Of a DNA stretch of 64,000 bases, positions 27,501 through 38,759 are shown piece after piece (the stretch's first letter is position 1; every line of letters starts with the position of its first letter). The notes beneath the pieces were generated by a model. The model was not told the origin of the DNA. It searched no databases and saw nothing but the letters and a program-made list of their open reading frames with translations. The translations under genes were made by a program, and so were the position numbers. The DNA is from Pieris napi. Lineage: Eukaryota; Arthropoda; Insecta; Lepidoptera; Pieridae. Location: the NCBI RefSeq assembly GCF_905475465.1, contig NC_062250.1, forward strand, positions 10,748,501 through 10,812,500, in the 5' to 3' direction.

Positions 27501-30500
27501 GTGTCAGAATATGCTTACGATTGTATCATCGTACACATTTTTGTACCATTTTCTTGCAATAAATAAATAATAAAATTATAATGCACGCGAGATTTTAAAA
27601 GTTAGTTAAAAGGTAGTTAAAAGTTACATATATATTGGTTAAAAAATAAAAGCGTAAACAAAATGTAAACAATCATCGCACACTTAAAGCCAATATGAGC
27701 CCTTTACATTTTAGCTACTCATAAATTGTAATTTAACATTCTCATTTCCGATAATGTCCAATACATAAGTGTCATTTAGATTTGTGAACCCTTAGATAAG
27801 CCATCCGAACTATTCACGTGTCTCAGGTATTACTTACCTAGCCTCGGCTGTTGCTAGACCGGCTTCTAGTTTACGGCGAACTCCTTCTTGAGCCCTGAAA
27901 AATGTAATTAAGGGTAAAAAAAAAATTAAAAAAAAAAACTTAGCCATACGTCGTTACTGACTATTGTGACTATGTATGTGAGCAAAATAGGTGAAAAAAT
28001 AATAAAAGACAATGAGAGTGGAGGAATAATAATTATTAATTAATATCCTTTTTTATTTTTCATTAGTTTTAATTTTTTTTTTATCTTTTCAAATTCTTTC
28101 AAATTCATATAGGTAAACAAGTACACTTATGGACGTCAACAGAAAAGATGTTAAATCGATTCAGAATTTACATTTACTACCAGTTCGCAAGTCAAGGGCA
28201 TCACCATAACGAGTGGTTTATCAGTGTACCAAGCGATGGCCAGCTTTTATAAATAAATATATATCTCTCTGTCTAAGCGTTCATTTAATACAAGGCTAAC
28301 CTAACCTATTGATGGCGGCGGCTGCTCGCAACTGTTCGGCGAGCAGTTCGGGAACGTTCGGGCCCAGAGACGCCAGTTGCGTACACGACATCACGCCTGC
28401 GCACACGCGCGATACGTACTCGCGCATCGCGGCCGTTGATACTTCCTAAAAAAAAGCGTTTGTGTGTACAAAGTCAGAAGTGAAACTTCTGTGGCAAACT
28501 AATCTTTAAGTGTTGTTCATATTTATAAAAATCTAAAAGTTTAGATTTCCAATACTTAAAGAGACGGTAAAAAGAAGATATGTTAGGAATTTAATTAATT
28601 GTCATTAAAATATTAAGTGTCGAATAAAAAATAATAATTTTAGTTCATACTGCACAACACAGTTTGACAACTTGATTCTGCGTCCTGAAAGAAGTTTGAC
28701 TTCAAAAAGCAACATGGCGCGTAACCGAAAAACGTGACGATTTGCTACAAAATTTCTCCCATACGTCGATAAAGAAGTTTCACTTCAAAAATACTTTTAG
28801 CCGTATTTTGAGTCGTTTTTAGGTGAAGCTAAAAATAATATAAATAAAATACGCCCGCCCCAGTGCCGTCCTGCATCAGCAGGCCCCCAACAATTACATC
28901 GCCAGTTAGGCTCTGCTCTGAGCGGATAAACACGAGCAAAGAAGCCACTTGGACCTTTAGGCCAGTCAGTCCGGTCGAGGATCTTAGGTACAGAATGAGC
29001 ATCACCTTCCTTCATACATAAATAAAGTAAAGTAAAAAATAATTTAATCATATAGGTAACATAATGTACACTTTTGACTCGTCAGTATAGAAATACATAT
29101 TAATGCATCTAATTTTACATTTACTGCCAGTTCTCAAATCAAGGGCGTAGAACTGGCAATAAACTCTCCGCCACTCTTTTTAATTGCCATTTTTTTTTAC
29201 ACAACGTTTGTAAGGAGCTTCAACCATTACACCACCATGTTCCACATGACATATCAAGTAATTAATAATAATAACATAAATTAAAAAAAAAAAACAAAGT
29301 CTTGTCCTCTATCAGCAGGAGGCATGGTGAAATAAGAGCACGCACTTACATTGTCGTGAGAAAAACACGTAAACACAGTCAAAATAACCAACATCACCGC
29401 AAACACGAGTTCAAGTACGACCACAAGTAGCACCCGTTCACGAGCATGACGCATGGCCAGCCATCGGCCCCCGACGCATGGACGCCGCCACAAGCAATGA
29501 CATTTAAGCGAGCATGACGATCCTCGAAATGTGAACTTGGCATAAGAAAATAATAATAATACTACTTATACTGACTACATACCTCTTCAATATCCTTAAT
29601 AGGCACCTTCTGGCTCGCAAGATGAGCTGCTCTCTTTTCGCGAAAGTGTAGGAACCAGCCTCTCGACTCCCGCTCTAATATCGCCTGTAGAGACCCAGCG
29701 GCTTTGCGTAGCAGTTCTCGTCTGTACAGTCTTAAATCCACCTAAAAGAAAAAAAAGTATTATAGAGATAAAAAAGAAATGTCAAAAATTTGCATAAACT
29801 ATTTTATTTCACAAGTACTTGTAGTAATTTAAGTGTGTGACCATTATTTTTTCATTATTGCTTTGAGATGTGATGAGGAGCATGATATAATGTTATGGTA
29901 AAAATCTATTTCAAAGAAAGATTTCAATTTATAATGAAAGTAAAAAAAAAGTATATACAAATGTGAATTGTGAACCAAAGTTTGTATTAATTACATTCAT
30001 AAGAATCGGTCGAGCCGTTTCGGAAGGGTATGGGAACGAACATTCGTGACACGAGAATTTTATATATTAGATATTTATATATATATAAATTACTTGTGTC
30101 CGCTGCGGCGTAGTATAAATGTGGGGGACGCGTGGAGCGGCGCGTTGTACGTCCCGCGCGTCGCTCTTTTCGGACGCCGCACGACGCATCGCACGCGTCA
30201 CCCACGCTGCTAAAGCCGCTACATCTTCGCGGTTCTCTGGCTATATTAAAACATTGTATCTGTTTAGTGAAAACAAGAAATATCAAAGGAAATTTATCTG
30301 GTACTGTATGTTTAAATTACATGGGGTTTAAAGTACAAGTATATAGTAATAGGTTAAGAGAGGTTCTGGAAAGAAACCGGTAGAAACATATCCGCTCCGG
30401 ATGCTGACATCGAGGCTTAGACATGAGCTGCCGATTAAAGTTATTTATTTACACTTCATTGCCATAATACACATACTTATACATATAGAAAAAAAACAAA

Positions 30501-33500
30501 AAGTAAGTAGGTTACATAAGTTAGTTATAGGAAAAGGTTTTTAAAGTTAGAATACCTTGCATATAAGTTCAGCGACTAAATATCTCGAACGCTCCTCTCG
30601 TATTTTCTTGTCTAGATCTCTGGCTTCCAGAGAAGGCATACCAAAAGCTAAATCTAAAAGCCTGTAATAGTAATTAATTATTAGTTAAGTGTTTTACATT
30701 ACACTCGCTCGTACGGTCAAGGGAAACATCGTGAGGAAATCGGCTGTAGTCCCAAAAAGTTAGACCGAAGGCTGGCTAGAAGGATGGCTTCGACATCAAA
30801 AGCCCACACCTAACAGCGCGAAGTGCCACTGGTTTTTTTAAACTTATATGAAGATATTATTGCGACTTCTTTCATTCAATATATAGTACTATAGGCTCTC
30901 AAGATCTCCCTTTAAAATTCTTGTACATATTTTTTTGAAGAGAAACTTCTTTAGGCGCATGAGGGTAATTTTTTTTTAAGGATGAAACGCAATAATAATA
31001 ATATAAGCGTCACGAACGAGAACGAGAGAGAGTGATAAGGGATAATTACCTTATTAAAATTCTATTTTTAAAATTAAAATGTTGTAAAGAGAATTTATGA
31101 AATATTAATAAAAAGAGCCAAAGAAGTTTCACTTCTGACATGACGCACTTTTTATTCTAATAATTGTAGATGAAAAGATGGAAACCTAAATATGTAATAC
31201 GTACAATGCTTAAGACGAGACTGTCACTTAAGTTAACGGGCCAAAATAAGAGTCTATTACCACAATTACACTGCCGCAAGTATTGGCCAAAATATCAATA
31301 TCAAATTCAATTTCAAAAGTTTATTATTTATTAGGTACAATTTGTACACTTATGCAAGTCAAATTTACGCCATCCGTTCATTACTTTACAAGAAACTCAG
31401 CAAGTTCGTTTCTCCTTTTACATTATTCATTTCTAGAAATACAGTCTCCAGGGAGAGTTCACCAGAGCACACTCAGTTCTCAGGCTGTGGCAGCACAGGT
31501 GACGTACTAACATACGATGCCCTGACCGACAGGGTTCATAAAAACGAAAATAAATTTAACATATTTCTAAATAAATGAATACCTGTGTAGCCCATCAAGG
31601 AGGGCTTTCGCGCCAGCTACGACCGAGATAGCTTCATCCCTTATAAGCCTATCTCTAGCTACCACAACGATCAGCGCCACAGCCCTCGCAATATGGCGAT
31701 AGAGCTCTTCCCTCGCCCGAATTCTGCCACGTTGCAACCATCCAGCTACGCGCCATACGTGGGTCTGACCCGGGAAATGTCGGGACGGGACTTCGAACTC
31801 ACTGAAAATTTATATAAGTTATTTTTCTTTTCTTTTAGTTGACCAAAAATATACATATTTAAAAGGGGGGAGCTAGTAGGTAGCACGATTCGGCGCAATA
31901 ACAGCTGTTCCAGCAGTGTGGTCGTTCAAGTTTTACGTAAGTACTATAGGGGGGAGGGGGGTCTCTTTCTTATCTGGCATTACGTCAACAGTAATTATAT
32001 TTTTTATACATATTACCCACACATTGTCTATGCTTGAATACGAAATGCATTTTTGAGGATTCCTACAAAAATTAATACGCTTATGTATTATTATTTTTGA
32101 GAGCTTTTCTTACTTTTGCTGACAAGAGAGGGGAGGGGGGATAAATTGCAGTAAATCGGCTTACGTAATACTTGGACGGCCCCAGTTGTGGAAGCTATAA
32201 AAATGAATTTGCTCATATATCCTAGAACTTTGGATCGAATAAATTAAAAACGTTATATTCCTCTTCTAGACTTTATTATTTGTCCTATACAGGTTCAATA
32301 ACTTCATGAGTTACTGGCTTCAGTGTGCGACTCTCATGAGATCGTAGGTTTGATCCTAGGCTGGACTTTCTATGTGCGCATTTAACATTCGCTCGAACGG
32401 TGATGGAAAAGATAGTAAGGAAACCGGCTTGCCTTAGACCCAAAAAGTCGACGGCGTGTGTCAGACACAGGAGGCTGATCACCTACTTGTCTATTAGATT
32501 GACAAATGATCATGAAACAGATTTAGAAATCAGAAGCCCAGATATAGAAAGGTTGTAGCGCCAATGTTTTTTTTTTTAATTTCTTACATTTTGCGGATTA
32601 GATACTTACGGACAACAAACACAATCTAGCTAGACACGGTAGATGAAAATACATGCGAAAATCGATATATTGTCGAGGCCAAACAATATTTACTAAAACA
32701 CGCAATTGTATATATTATACAAGTACTTATTGGTTTTACCACATAAAAAAAAACTTTTGTACCAATAATAGTAAAATTTACTACCGATGGTAATTTACTT
32801 ATAGACGTGTCTATTAAAACTACTAGTCGTAGTATTGCAACCGGGCGTAGTTTATAAGAAAAATGGCCAAGCTACAAAAGGGAAGTTTTTGCATTGGAAT
32901 TATACACAGGTAAATAAGCATATTTAAATCTAAATCACACAGGAGACAGATTAAATATGTATTGTAAATTATAAATGAATTCTGTATGGTCAATGGTGGT
33001 CATGGTAACATGCAATGTGAGAGGGGTATTTAGGCAGGAATTGTATTTTAATAGAACTTCAAAATAACTTTCGTTAATGCTTCTACTAGATCCGTTAACC
33101 TTTAGTTTTGTATGTTTGTCCACAAATTTCACGAAAACTAATTCATGCCGTTTTGATTGCGTTCATTTTATTTATATAAATATAATGCAACTCTCAATGT
33201 ATACTTATTTCAATTTAGGGAACAGGGTAAGTTTCATCAAAATCGGTGCAATCGTTTAGGGGATATTGTTTTCCACCACACTAGAGGAAACATGATAAAG
33301 ATATTTAATAAATAAATGTTACTTTTTTGATTTCCAGTTGACATTTGGAGTCGGTTTGTTTTTTATTATGTACTTTTAATAGCGATTTTATTTATACAAT
33401 ATGTGAAATGTAAAATACACCTTGTTGGTCTATTGGCTTCAGCGTGCGACTCTATCACTGAAGTTGTAGGTTCGATCCCCGGCTGTGCACCAATGGACAT

Positions 33501-36500
33501 TCTTTCTATATGCGCATTTAACATTGAACGGTGAAGGAAATCATCGTGACAAAACCGGCATGCCTTCGACCCAAAAAGTCGACGGCGTGTGTCAGGCACC
33601 GTAGGCTGATCACCTACTTGCCTATTAGATTGACAAATGATCGTGAAACAGATACCACAGATACCCAGAAATAAAAATGTTGTAGATTTATATTTAATTT
33701 TAAGGCATTAGGCACGTAAGAAATTCGTATGAACAAGCTATAACCATACAATTCCTGCCCATAGACAAACAGAAAGGTATACTACATATACATATAACAT
33801 ACCCCCTTTGGCGTATTGTATCCAATTGCTTAGTATTTAACTTCTTCGGCATAAATTTTTCCTTGTGCCAGCTTAAGAACAAAAACTTATGTACTAACAT
33901 GATAATGAATGAATTTTTCTAAGCAAAAAATATGATTTTTCTAAATGATCTCGGGTTTGTAAATAAACAAGTATTAAGAAAAGTAATAACTTTGTTCAAT
34001 TAGTTTAGAATGTTCACAACAGATCTTATTAGTAGCTTTGTATTTCTGCATGCTTTATTAAATCTGGTAATTAGTACCAATCGTGACAGCAAAACCATCT
34101 TTAAGATAATATTTTTGATATTAATCTTAGCGATATCAGCGGTTTAGATTCTAAAAAACTATCAAAATTGGGTACAAAAATACAGGACTGATTGGAAGTT
34201 GAAGAGTTTCAAATCTTTTGTAGTGAAACTTCTTTAGGCGCATGAGGGTAAAATTTTTACGGAACGTCACGAAGATGTGCAGCGTTTTTGTCGAAGAAAA
34301 GGGAGAGAGTGAGAAGGGTGAATTACCTTATAGAGATTATATTTATAATTAAAATATCGTAAAGAGAATTTATGAAATGTTAGTATATTATATTTTATGC
34401 AAAATCATTTTTGAAATCTCAAATGACGAATTTCAAATGCCACGTGTTTTTATTATCGAAGAAAAAAATTAAAAAATTAAAGTATAAATAGCATTAATTT
34501 TCGACACTTAATATTTTAATGACAATTAAATTCATTGAATTCCTAACATATCTTCCTTTTCCCTCCCTCTAAGTCTCGGAAATCTAAAGTTTTAGATTTG
34601 TATAAGTATGAACAACACATCAAAATTAGTTTACCAAAAAAGTTTCACTTCTGACATGTGTACTTTGTACGCACGCATTTTTTTTTATAGAACAGGGGAC
34701 AAACAGGGGAGGCTCACCTGATGTTAACTGATACCGACATCCATAGACACTCGCAAGAGGGCTCGCGAGTGCGTAGGCCTTTTAAGAATTATTACGCTCT
34801 TCTCTTGAAGGACCCTAAGTGGAATTGGTTTGGAAATACTTCAGTGGGCAGCTGGTTCCACAGTACTGCGCGGCAAAAACTGCCTTAAGAAACGCTCAGT
34901 TGTGGAACGACGGACGTGGTTATACGGGTTTAATTTCGTATTCTCGACGTCCGATGATGAAACACAGCTGTAGGTATAAATCATATATCGTTAAAGGTAA
35001 CTAATTATACGAATTTGAACGACATGAACGTACTACGTGAAACGTTTAAACAACGTATCAAAGCGTTATGATTGTTTTATGACCGTTGATTTTTTAGGAG
35101 GCAAACGACATACTTAACAGTGGGTTGCCGGCTTTTGATGGAGGTGAGTCTCCGTATCATCGCTTGAACTCTCCGACTCGATCTGCATCCTATATTGCTG
35201 ACATACCCTGTGCTATATCCTCGTCATCATTTCTTCCCATGCATCAACCTTACATTCCCATCAAGCCAGTCGATCTCCTAACTCTTATCCGAGCAGACGT
35301 GCTCATATTTTGTTCTACTTTCTTTGTATATTAGATTCTAAGTCAATATACAGGGTGGCCAAAAAGTCGTGGATCAAACGCAAATAGGGGATAGGTGAGG
35401 TCATCAGCGGCAAAAAATTGTTCTACGGGAGGTCTCTAAGGTCAACCCCTGCAGAAGTATGATTTATTTTGGTTTTTATATGAAAATTGACTTTTTTTAC
35501 TAATTCTTATTAAAATTCGCAAAAAATCTACATCCTGTATCTTTTTCATAATATCCACTAGATTGGTACTGATGAGTTCTTGCGTTAGACATACTATTTA
35601 TAGTTGTTTATTGAGTGTATTGAAGATAATATTAAGTTATACGATATAAATTTTTTTCAAATCAAAACTTTTTGTTTATTTCGGACCCCACTGTGAAAAA
35701 AAATTACTCTACCGAAAAGTGACCCTGTATTACAAGTTTTGGCGCATGTAATATGGATTCTGAAAAGGTATTACACATGGCCATGAGTCGCTCTAATATC
35801 TTTCTAGGACGAAAAAACAACAACGATTCGGACTTATGATAGATTATTTACCTACCTGTGACCAGTACTGTGTGAATCGGACTAGATTCAAAAAATTGGA
35901 CAGATGGCTGGAAGGTTACGTAGGAATTTGATTAGACGGTGCAGATTAAGTATTATGGTCAGAGTCAGGAATTTTGAGCATATTTTATTGTAAAATATTT
36001 TGTTTCCTACAAACAACAATTGAGAAATAATTGTTTTAATACAATTATTATTTCACAATCGTTGTTTGTAATTCTTCCTAGAAAGATATTAGAGCGACTC
36101 ATGGCCATGTGTAATACCTTTTCAGAATACATATTACATGCGCCAAAACTTGTAATACAGGGTCACTTTTCAGTAGAGTAATTTTTTTTCACAGTGGGGT
36201 CCGAAATAAACAAAAAGTTTTGATTTGAAAAAAATTTATATCGTATAACTTAATATTATCTTCAATACACTCAATAAACAACTATAAATAGTATGTCTAA
36301 CGCAAGAACTCATCAGTACCAATCTAGTGGATATTATGAAAAAGATACAGGATGTAGATTTTTTGCGAATTTTAATAAGAATTAGTAAAAAAAGTCAATT
36401 TTCATATAAAAACCAAAATAAATCATAACTCTGCAGGGGTTGACCTTAGAGACCTCCCGTAGAACAATTTTTTGCCGCTAATGACCTCATCTATCCCCTA

Positions 36501-38759
36501 TTTGCGTTTGATCCACGACTTTTTGGCCACCCTGTATATATATATTTATTGAAATCCTTATAATCTTTTTTTTAAAAGATCCCAATCAATTTCCGCGTAA
36601 CAGATCGATCTCTATCAAAATAATTTCCGATAGCTACACTTCTGTGCAATGTCGTCTTGTAATAAATTTTAAATGATGAATGATTGGGAATGATTTTCAT
36701 TCATTGATCATTTAGAAATAACATACCATCTGTAGATTTAATCCTAGTTTTTCAATGCATGTTAAAACCATACATGGACAATTGGCAAATTGCTTTCATT
36801 GACAATTCTTATTGATTCAATTTTTGAATTTTTTTTTATGCTACAGGATGCAAACGGGCAGGCGGCTCACCTGATGTTAAGTGATACCTTCTGCCGCCCA
36901 TGGACACTCACATTGCCAGAAGGGTCACCAGTGCGTTGCCGGCCTTTTAAGAATTTGTACGCTCTTTTCTTGAAGGACCCTAAGTCGAATTGTTTCGGAA
37001 ATACTTCAATGAGCAGCTGGTTGCACATACTCGTAGTGGTGGTGCGATGTTTAAGACAGACTCCGTAAAAAAAAAAAAAAAAGTTTCTGTTGTGTAAATT
37101 CACATTGAAATTTTTCTGAGTCACTACGGTTAATTGAAATTAATGATGAGGGGAATGGTAATCAAAAAGCGTCGTCCTCATGTAAATGATTTAAATTGTT
37201 ACTGCATTGTTTTAGTAACTTAGTATACTGCTATCGTGGATTATTTACATGGGATAAAATCCTGGTTTCTATACCACACAGTCCTACAAAGTACCTACTC
37301 ACTAATAAACGGCGCTGTTTAGTTAAAAGGCTAGGCTGTTCATTGAACGCCTTATAAGCTAATTGGCTGCGACATATACATATGAAGGAAACTTATTTAA
37401 GAAAAAGATTTAGAAATGTCTGCCTTGTCGGATGATATAATGTTAATATTATATTGCAAAAAAGAAATAAGTCTTAAATGTTTTATTTGATATATATTTT
37501 TAGTGCAACTATAAAATACTATTATATTTTAATAGTAAAAACACATTATAATAAAAAAATATTTTTTAAAATACTTAAGAAAAATAAATATAGAAAATTG
37601 TTATGCATTTAAATAAGACTGAAATTAAATCTAATGGCAACACACAAAAGCTTTGTATGAATAGAATTTTAAACAAGACTTCTTTGTTACACATTTACAT
37701 AATACATTTGTTGAATGGGACACAGCGCACTTTTTGTTACCTGTTGTTCTATTGTTTGAGGTATATTAAACAAATTGTCACATATCTTACACCTGACAAC
37801 TAAAATATTACTATTAATGAATTGAGTATAGAAAATCAAATTTAATATTTTGTTTTCTATATACAACAACATATTCAAGACAAGTTGAATAGTCAAGAAT
37901 AAAAGTTTAGTTGCTAAACCAGATTTGATAAAGTTGAATAAATATACCAAATTATGAGTGATTGAAAGAATATTTTTTTACATTTATTAGTCTTAGCATT
38001 ATTAATTTATTTGTCCGTTTCGATCTGTTTCTTATTTGCACTTATATCACTTTAATTACATACCCTCTCTCTCTAATTGAATGTAGCTGCTTTGGTGATA
38101 GGGGATGCGGCTCAACCCCAGCATCCAGAGCCGCTGCATCTATCTCATCACATGGTGGTGCAACTATAATGTCTGAAGGATGATTTCCTGCCCCGGTGAA
38201 TCGAGATTGGGGTAAAACTAAAAGTAAAAATACTGCTCTATAGTAATAATAATAATATATAATAATAATAATTCAATCTAAATAAAATGCTATATTATTA
38301 TCACAATATAATAAGTATCTAAGCATACAAGTATTAACTGACTTCTAGCAACAGTTACTTGAAAAGAAATCAAACTGATATTTATAAAACTTGAACTCTT
38401 CTCTAAGTTAGAATTATAATCAAATTAATTGGGGATCATCTTGATAAGTTTTAGTTTTCAAGAAATTTGTTAAAAATCATTCATGTACTTGGAAGCTTAA
38501 ATTAAATATTATCTAACATACAGGTCTAATTTAAAAAAAACATTAATTTGTACTAACTCTTATGATTCTTACCGATAGGAAATGTTTTCCAATGATACAG
38601 AAAATCCTCTGCAACTTGTTTTATGTTATTTACGAGTTGTTCTACTTCAGGAGGAGCTCCAACTAGGTTTACATTAAAATGCAGAGGTTCCCTTTCAGGT
38701 GCCGGGGCTTCAAGTAGCAAAGAATTAGGACGCGATGCCCGCTCGCCCTCTCCAGACAT
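15528..38759 (-). CDS. Conserved-looking multi-pass membrane protein, 1153 aa, 23 exons; family not recognised
   Basis: Exons on the minus strand: 38759-38573, 38217-38064, 31801-31583, 30661-30556, 30240-30094, 29741-29583, 28445-28306, 27894-27838, 27103-26893, 26186-25933, 25211-25088, 24428-24308, 23428-23188, 22052-21931, 21200-21047, 20426-20270, 20159-20013, 19271-19140, 18671-18515, 17010-16872, 16447-16356, 15980-15869 and 15657-15528. Every junction keeps phase and the total is 1154 codons with stop. Residues 1-545 are soluble, Arg-rich and largely helical. About 550-750 contain four or five hydrophobic segments (around 552-570, 643-692 and 708-748). A GPG-containing block (about 785) and helical and acidic, Pro-rich regions follow, ending at HGTSV. 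No catalytic motif, signal peptide or named domain was seen. The start is the only Met before the first donor and follows in-frame sequence with no earlier candidate. Exon 17 ends at a weak donor (GTTCGT). I do not know its function. Confidence 0.82.
17122..17612. mobile_element. MITE family B copy (TIR like GAAGTGAAACTTCTTTGGC)
   Basis: It starts with a poly-A run and gtgcgtgcgtacaaagtaca, then gaagtgaaacttttttggc. It ends with gcgcctaaagaagtttcact, the inverted end. The interior includes the cttcgtgacgttccgtaaat block seen in other copies. It sits in the intron between exons 19 and 20 of the membrane-protein gene. Confidence 0.7.
18030..18407 (-). pseudogene. LINE reverse transcriptase C-terminal fragment (CR1/Jockey-like)
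   Basis: The minus strand reads as one 126-codon frame with the typical LINE end: VQRKATKM, then SYNERLKALDL, RLRGNLIETY, WNRLP and a terminal DKFLQIP. A TAA stop interrupts it after ETY. The frame is otherwise undisturbed, so the insertion is old enough to carry a stop but not a frameshift. It lies in the intron between exons 19 and 20. Confidence 0.8.
18721..19076 (+). mobile_element. Retroelement-like interspersed repeat (ctagctgacccggcaaacgt)
   Basis: The copy begins near ctagctgacccggcaaacgt and ends with the block ataagaatcggtcgggccgt...gttatatattagat. The same 3' block recurs at 29998-30072, which shows a dispersed family with a common end, as expected of 5'-truncated retroelements. 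The clade is not assigned. Confidence 0.6.
19440..19998. mobile_element. Degenerate DNA-transposon debris with a MADF-like ORF piece and a MITE B end
   Basis: ATG at 19640 opens MEWDKDKTLHFIEKK; after a one-base frame change the next codons read PVLWNPAHPEHYNVF. Together this resembles the start of a MADF (Myb/SANT-like) DNA-binding domain, the accessory protein of Harbinger transposons. The right end (19940-19995) carries the MITE B end gcgtttcatccgtaaaaaat...gattcacttcaaaaa. It stops about 18 bp from the exon-17 donor of the membrane-protein gene. Confidence 0.5.
22075..22680. repeat. 16-bp minisatellite (ACATTTATCGGACGTT), about 37 copies
   Basis: Units of 16 bp (acatttatcggacgta, mostly ...gtt, with variants in the gga/agga and cgg/tgg positions) run for about 600 bp. 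Because three units equal 48 bp, one plus-strand frame stays open and codes a fake 16-residue repeat (MLHLSDVTFIGRYIYR-like). The array lies in the intron between exons 13 and 14, and its end is only about 22 bp from the exon-14 acceptor (22053). Confidence 0.97.
22783..22890 (+). mobile_element. Fragment of interspersed repeat with GATGTTAAGTGATA core
   Basis: The stretch ggctcaactgatgttaagta followed by gcgagtgcgttgccggcatt matches the layout of longer copies at 34681-35135 and 36838-37070, so it is a truncated member of that family. Confidence 0.6.
23449..23786. mobile_element. DNA-transposon-like element with TTACGTAAC-type inverted ends
   Basis: The left end (caagtattacgtaacgaatt) and the right end (reverse complement of ttcaaatattacgtcacgca) are diverged inverted repeats. 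A truncated copy of the right half is at 50868-50985 inside Dph7 intron 3. It lies in the intron between exons 12 and 13. Confidence 0.6.
26310..26522 (-). mobile_element. tRNA-derived SINE, full head
   Basis: On the minus strand it starts with a tRNA-like head with box B (GGTTCGATCCCCGGC, here ggttcgatccccggcagtgc). It continues with the conserved body tcgaacggtgaaagaaagca, ccaaaaagtcgacggcgtgt and ctgatcacgtac. The same family occurs at 32296, 33420, 50995 and 58455. Confidence 0.8.
26560..26852. mobile_element. MITE family B copy, truncated
   Basis: The copy has a CT-rich interior, the cttcgtgacgctagtattat block, then the end gcgcctaaagaagtttgact. The TIR end lies about 40 bp from the exon-9 donor (26892) of the membrane-protein gene. 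Confidence 0.65.
28447..28797. mobile_element. MITE family B copy adjoining an exon acceptor
   Basis: It begins with the poly-A/gtgtacaaagtcagaagtga end immediately beside the exon-7 acceptor (28446-28447). It has two successive right-end-like segments (28684-28706 and 28768-28790, each taaagaagttt followed by cacttc or gacttc), which suggests a nested or duplicated copy. Confidence 0.6.
29050..29345 (-). mobile_element. Interspersed repeat with internal ACTGCCAGTTCT hairpin
   Basis: The minus strand starts gtaagtgcgtgctcttattt and ends before ggtaacataatgtacact. Inside, tttactgccagttct and its near inverted copy form a hairpin around caagggcgtaga. A second full copy with the same ends is at 59057-59372 (+), and partial copies are near 23940, 28170 and 48890. 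Confidence 0.75.
30938..31160. mobile_element. MITE family B copy, reverse orientation
   Basis: It opens with gagaaacttctttaggcgca and gatgaaacgcaataataata, and closes with ccaaagaagtttcacttctg plus acatgacgcacttttt. The interior has the gagagagtga block found in other copies. It lies in the intron between exons 3 and 4. Confidence 0.65.
31880..32190. mobile_element. Element with TTACGTAAG inverted ends and G-runs
   Basis: The ends read gtcgttcaagttttacgtaa followed by a gggaggggg run, and the mirror-related gaggggggataaatt...cttacgtaatacttggacgg. The inverted, G-run-adjacent ends point to a short DNA transposon. It lies in the intron between exons 2 and 3. Confidence 0.55.
32296..32565 (+). 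mobile_element. tRNA-derived SINE
   Basis: The box A-like head tggcttcagtgtgcgactct and box B tagg-tttgatcctaggc are followed by the family body (tcgaacggtga, ccaaaaagtcgacggcgtgt, gaggctgatcacctacttg) and a tail ending gttgtagcgccaatg. Confidence 0.8.
33420..33690 (+). mobile_element. tRNA-derived SINE, best-preserved copy
   Basis: The head ttggcttcagcgtgcgactc (box A-like) and ggttcgatccccggc (box B) are intact. The body and tail match the copy about 1.1 kb to the left in the same orientation. It lies in the same intron of the membrane-protein gene. Confidence 0.85.
34215..34690. mobile_element. MITE family B copy, longest with both ends
   Basis: The left end is agtgaaacttctttaggcgc. Inside are ttacggaacgtcacgaagat and the gagagagtgagaaggg block. 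The right end is caaaaaagtttcacttctga plus gtactttgtacgcacgcatt. It is the reverse-orientation counterpart of the 17122 copy at nearly the same length. Confidence 0.75.
34681..35135 (+). mobile_element. Interspersed repeat with GGCTCACCTGATGTTAA core
   Basis: The copy has an A/T-rich start, ggctcacctgatgttaactg, gcgagtgcgtaggcctttta, cttgaaggaccctaagtgga and agctggttccacagtactgc. The same ordered blocks recur at 36838-37070 and, shortened, at 22783. I do not assign a class. Confidence 0.6.
35351..36534. mobile_element. Fold-back element: 459-bp inverted arms, TA target duplication
   Basis: The left arm 35351-35809 and right arm 36076-36534 have equal length and are reverse complements with only a handful of differences seen by eye. 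Ends are CAGGGTGGCCAAAAAGTCGT, flanked by TA on both sides, as for Tc1/mariner. The 266-bp centre has its own smaller inverted repeat around 36010-36066 and no transposase frame. A related single end is at 27131. It lies in the intron between exons 2 and 3. Confidence 0.9.
36838..37070 (+). mobile_element. Second copy of the GGCTCACCTGATGTTAA repeat
   Basis: The ordered blocks ggctcacctgatgttaagtg, gtgcgttgccggccttttaa and cttgaaggaccctaagtcga match the 34681 copy. It ends in a 15-base A run at about 37069. Confidence 0.6.
37071..38063. other. AT-rich intron sequence, nothing recognised
   Basis: This is part of the intron between exons 2 and 3 of the membrane-protein gene. I saw no element ends and no coding signal. 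Confidence 0.5.

Noticed and set aside
28797..29051. 84-codon minus-strand ORF with many Trp and Arg
   Set aside because: It has no splice or start context, sits between two repeat copies, and looks like part of an unrecognised repeat; no function could be supported.
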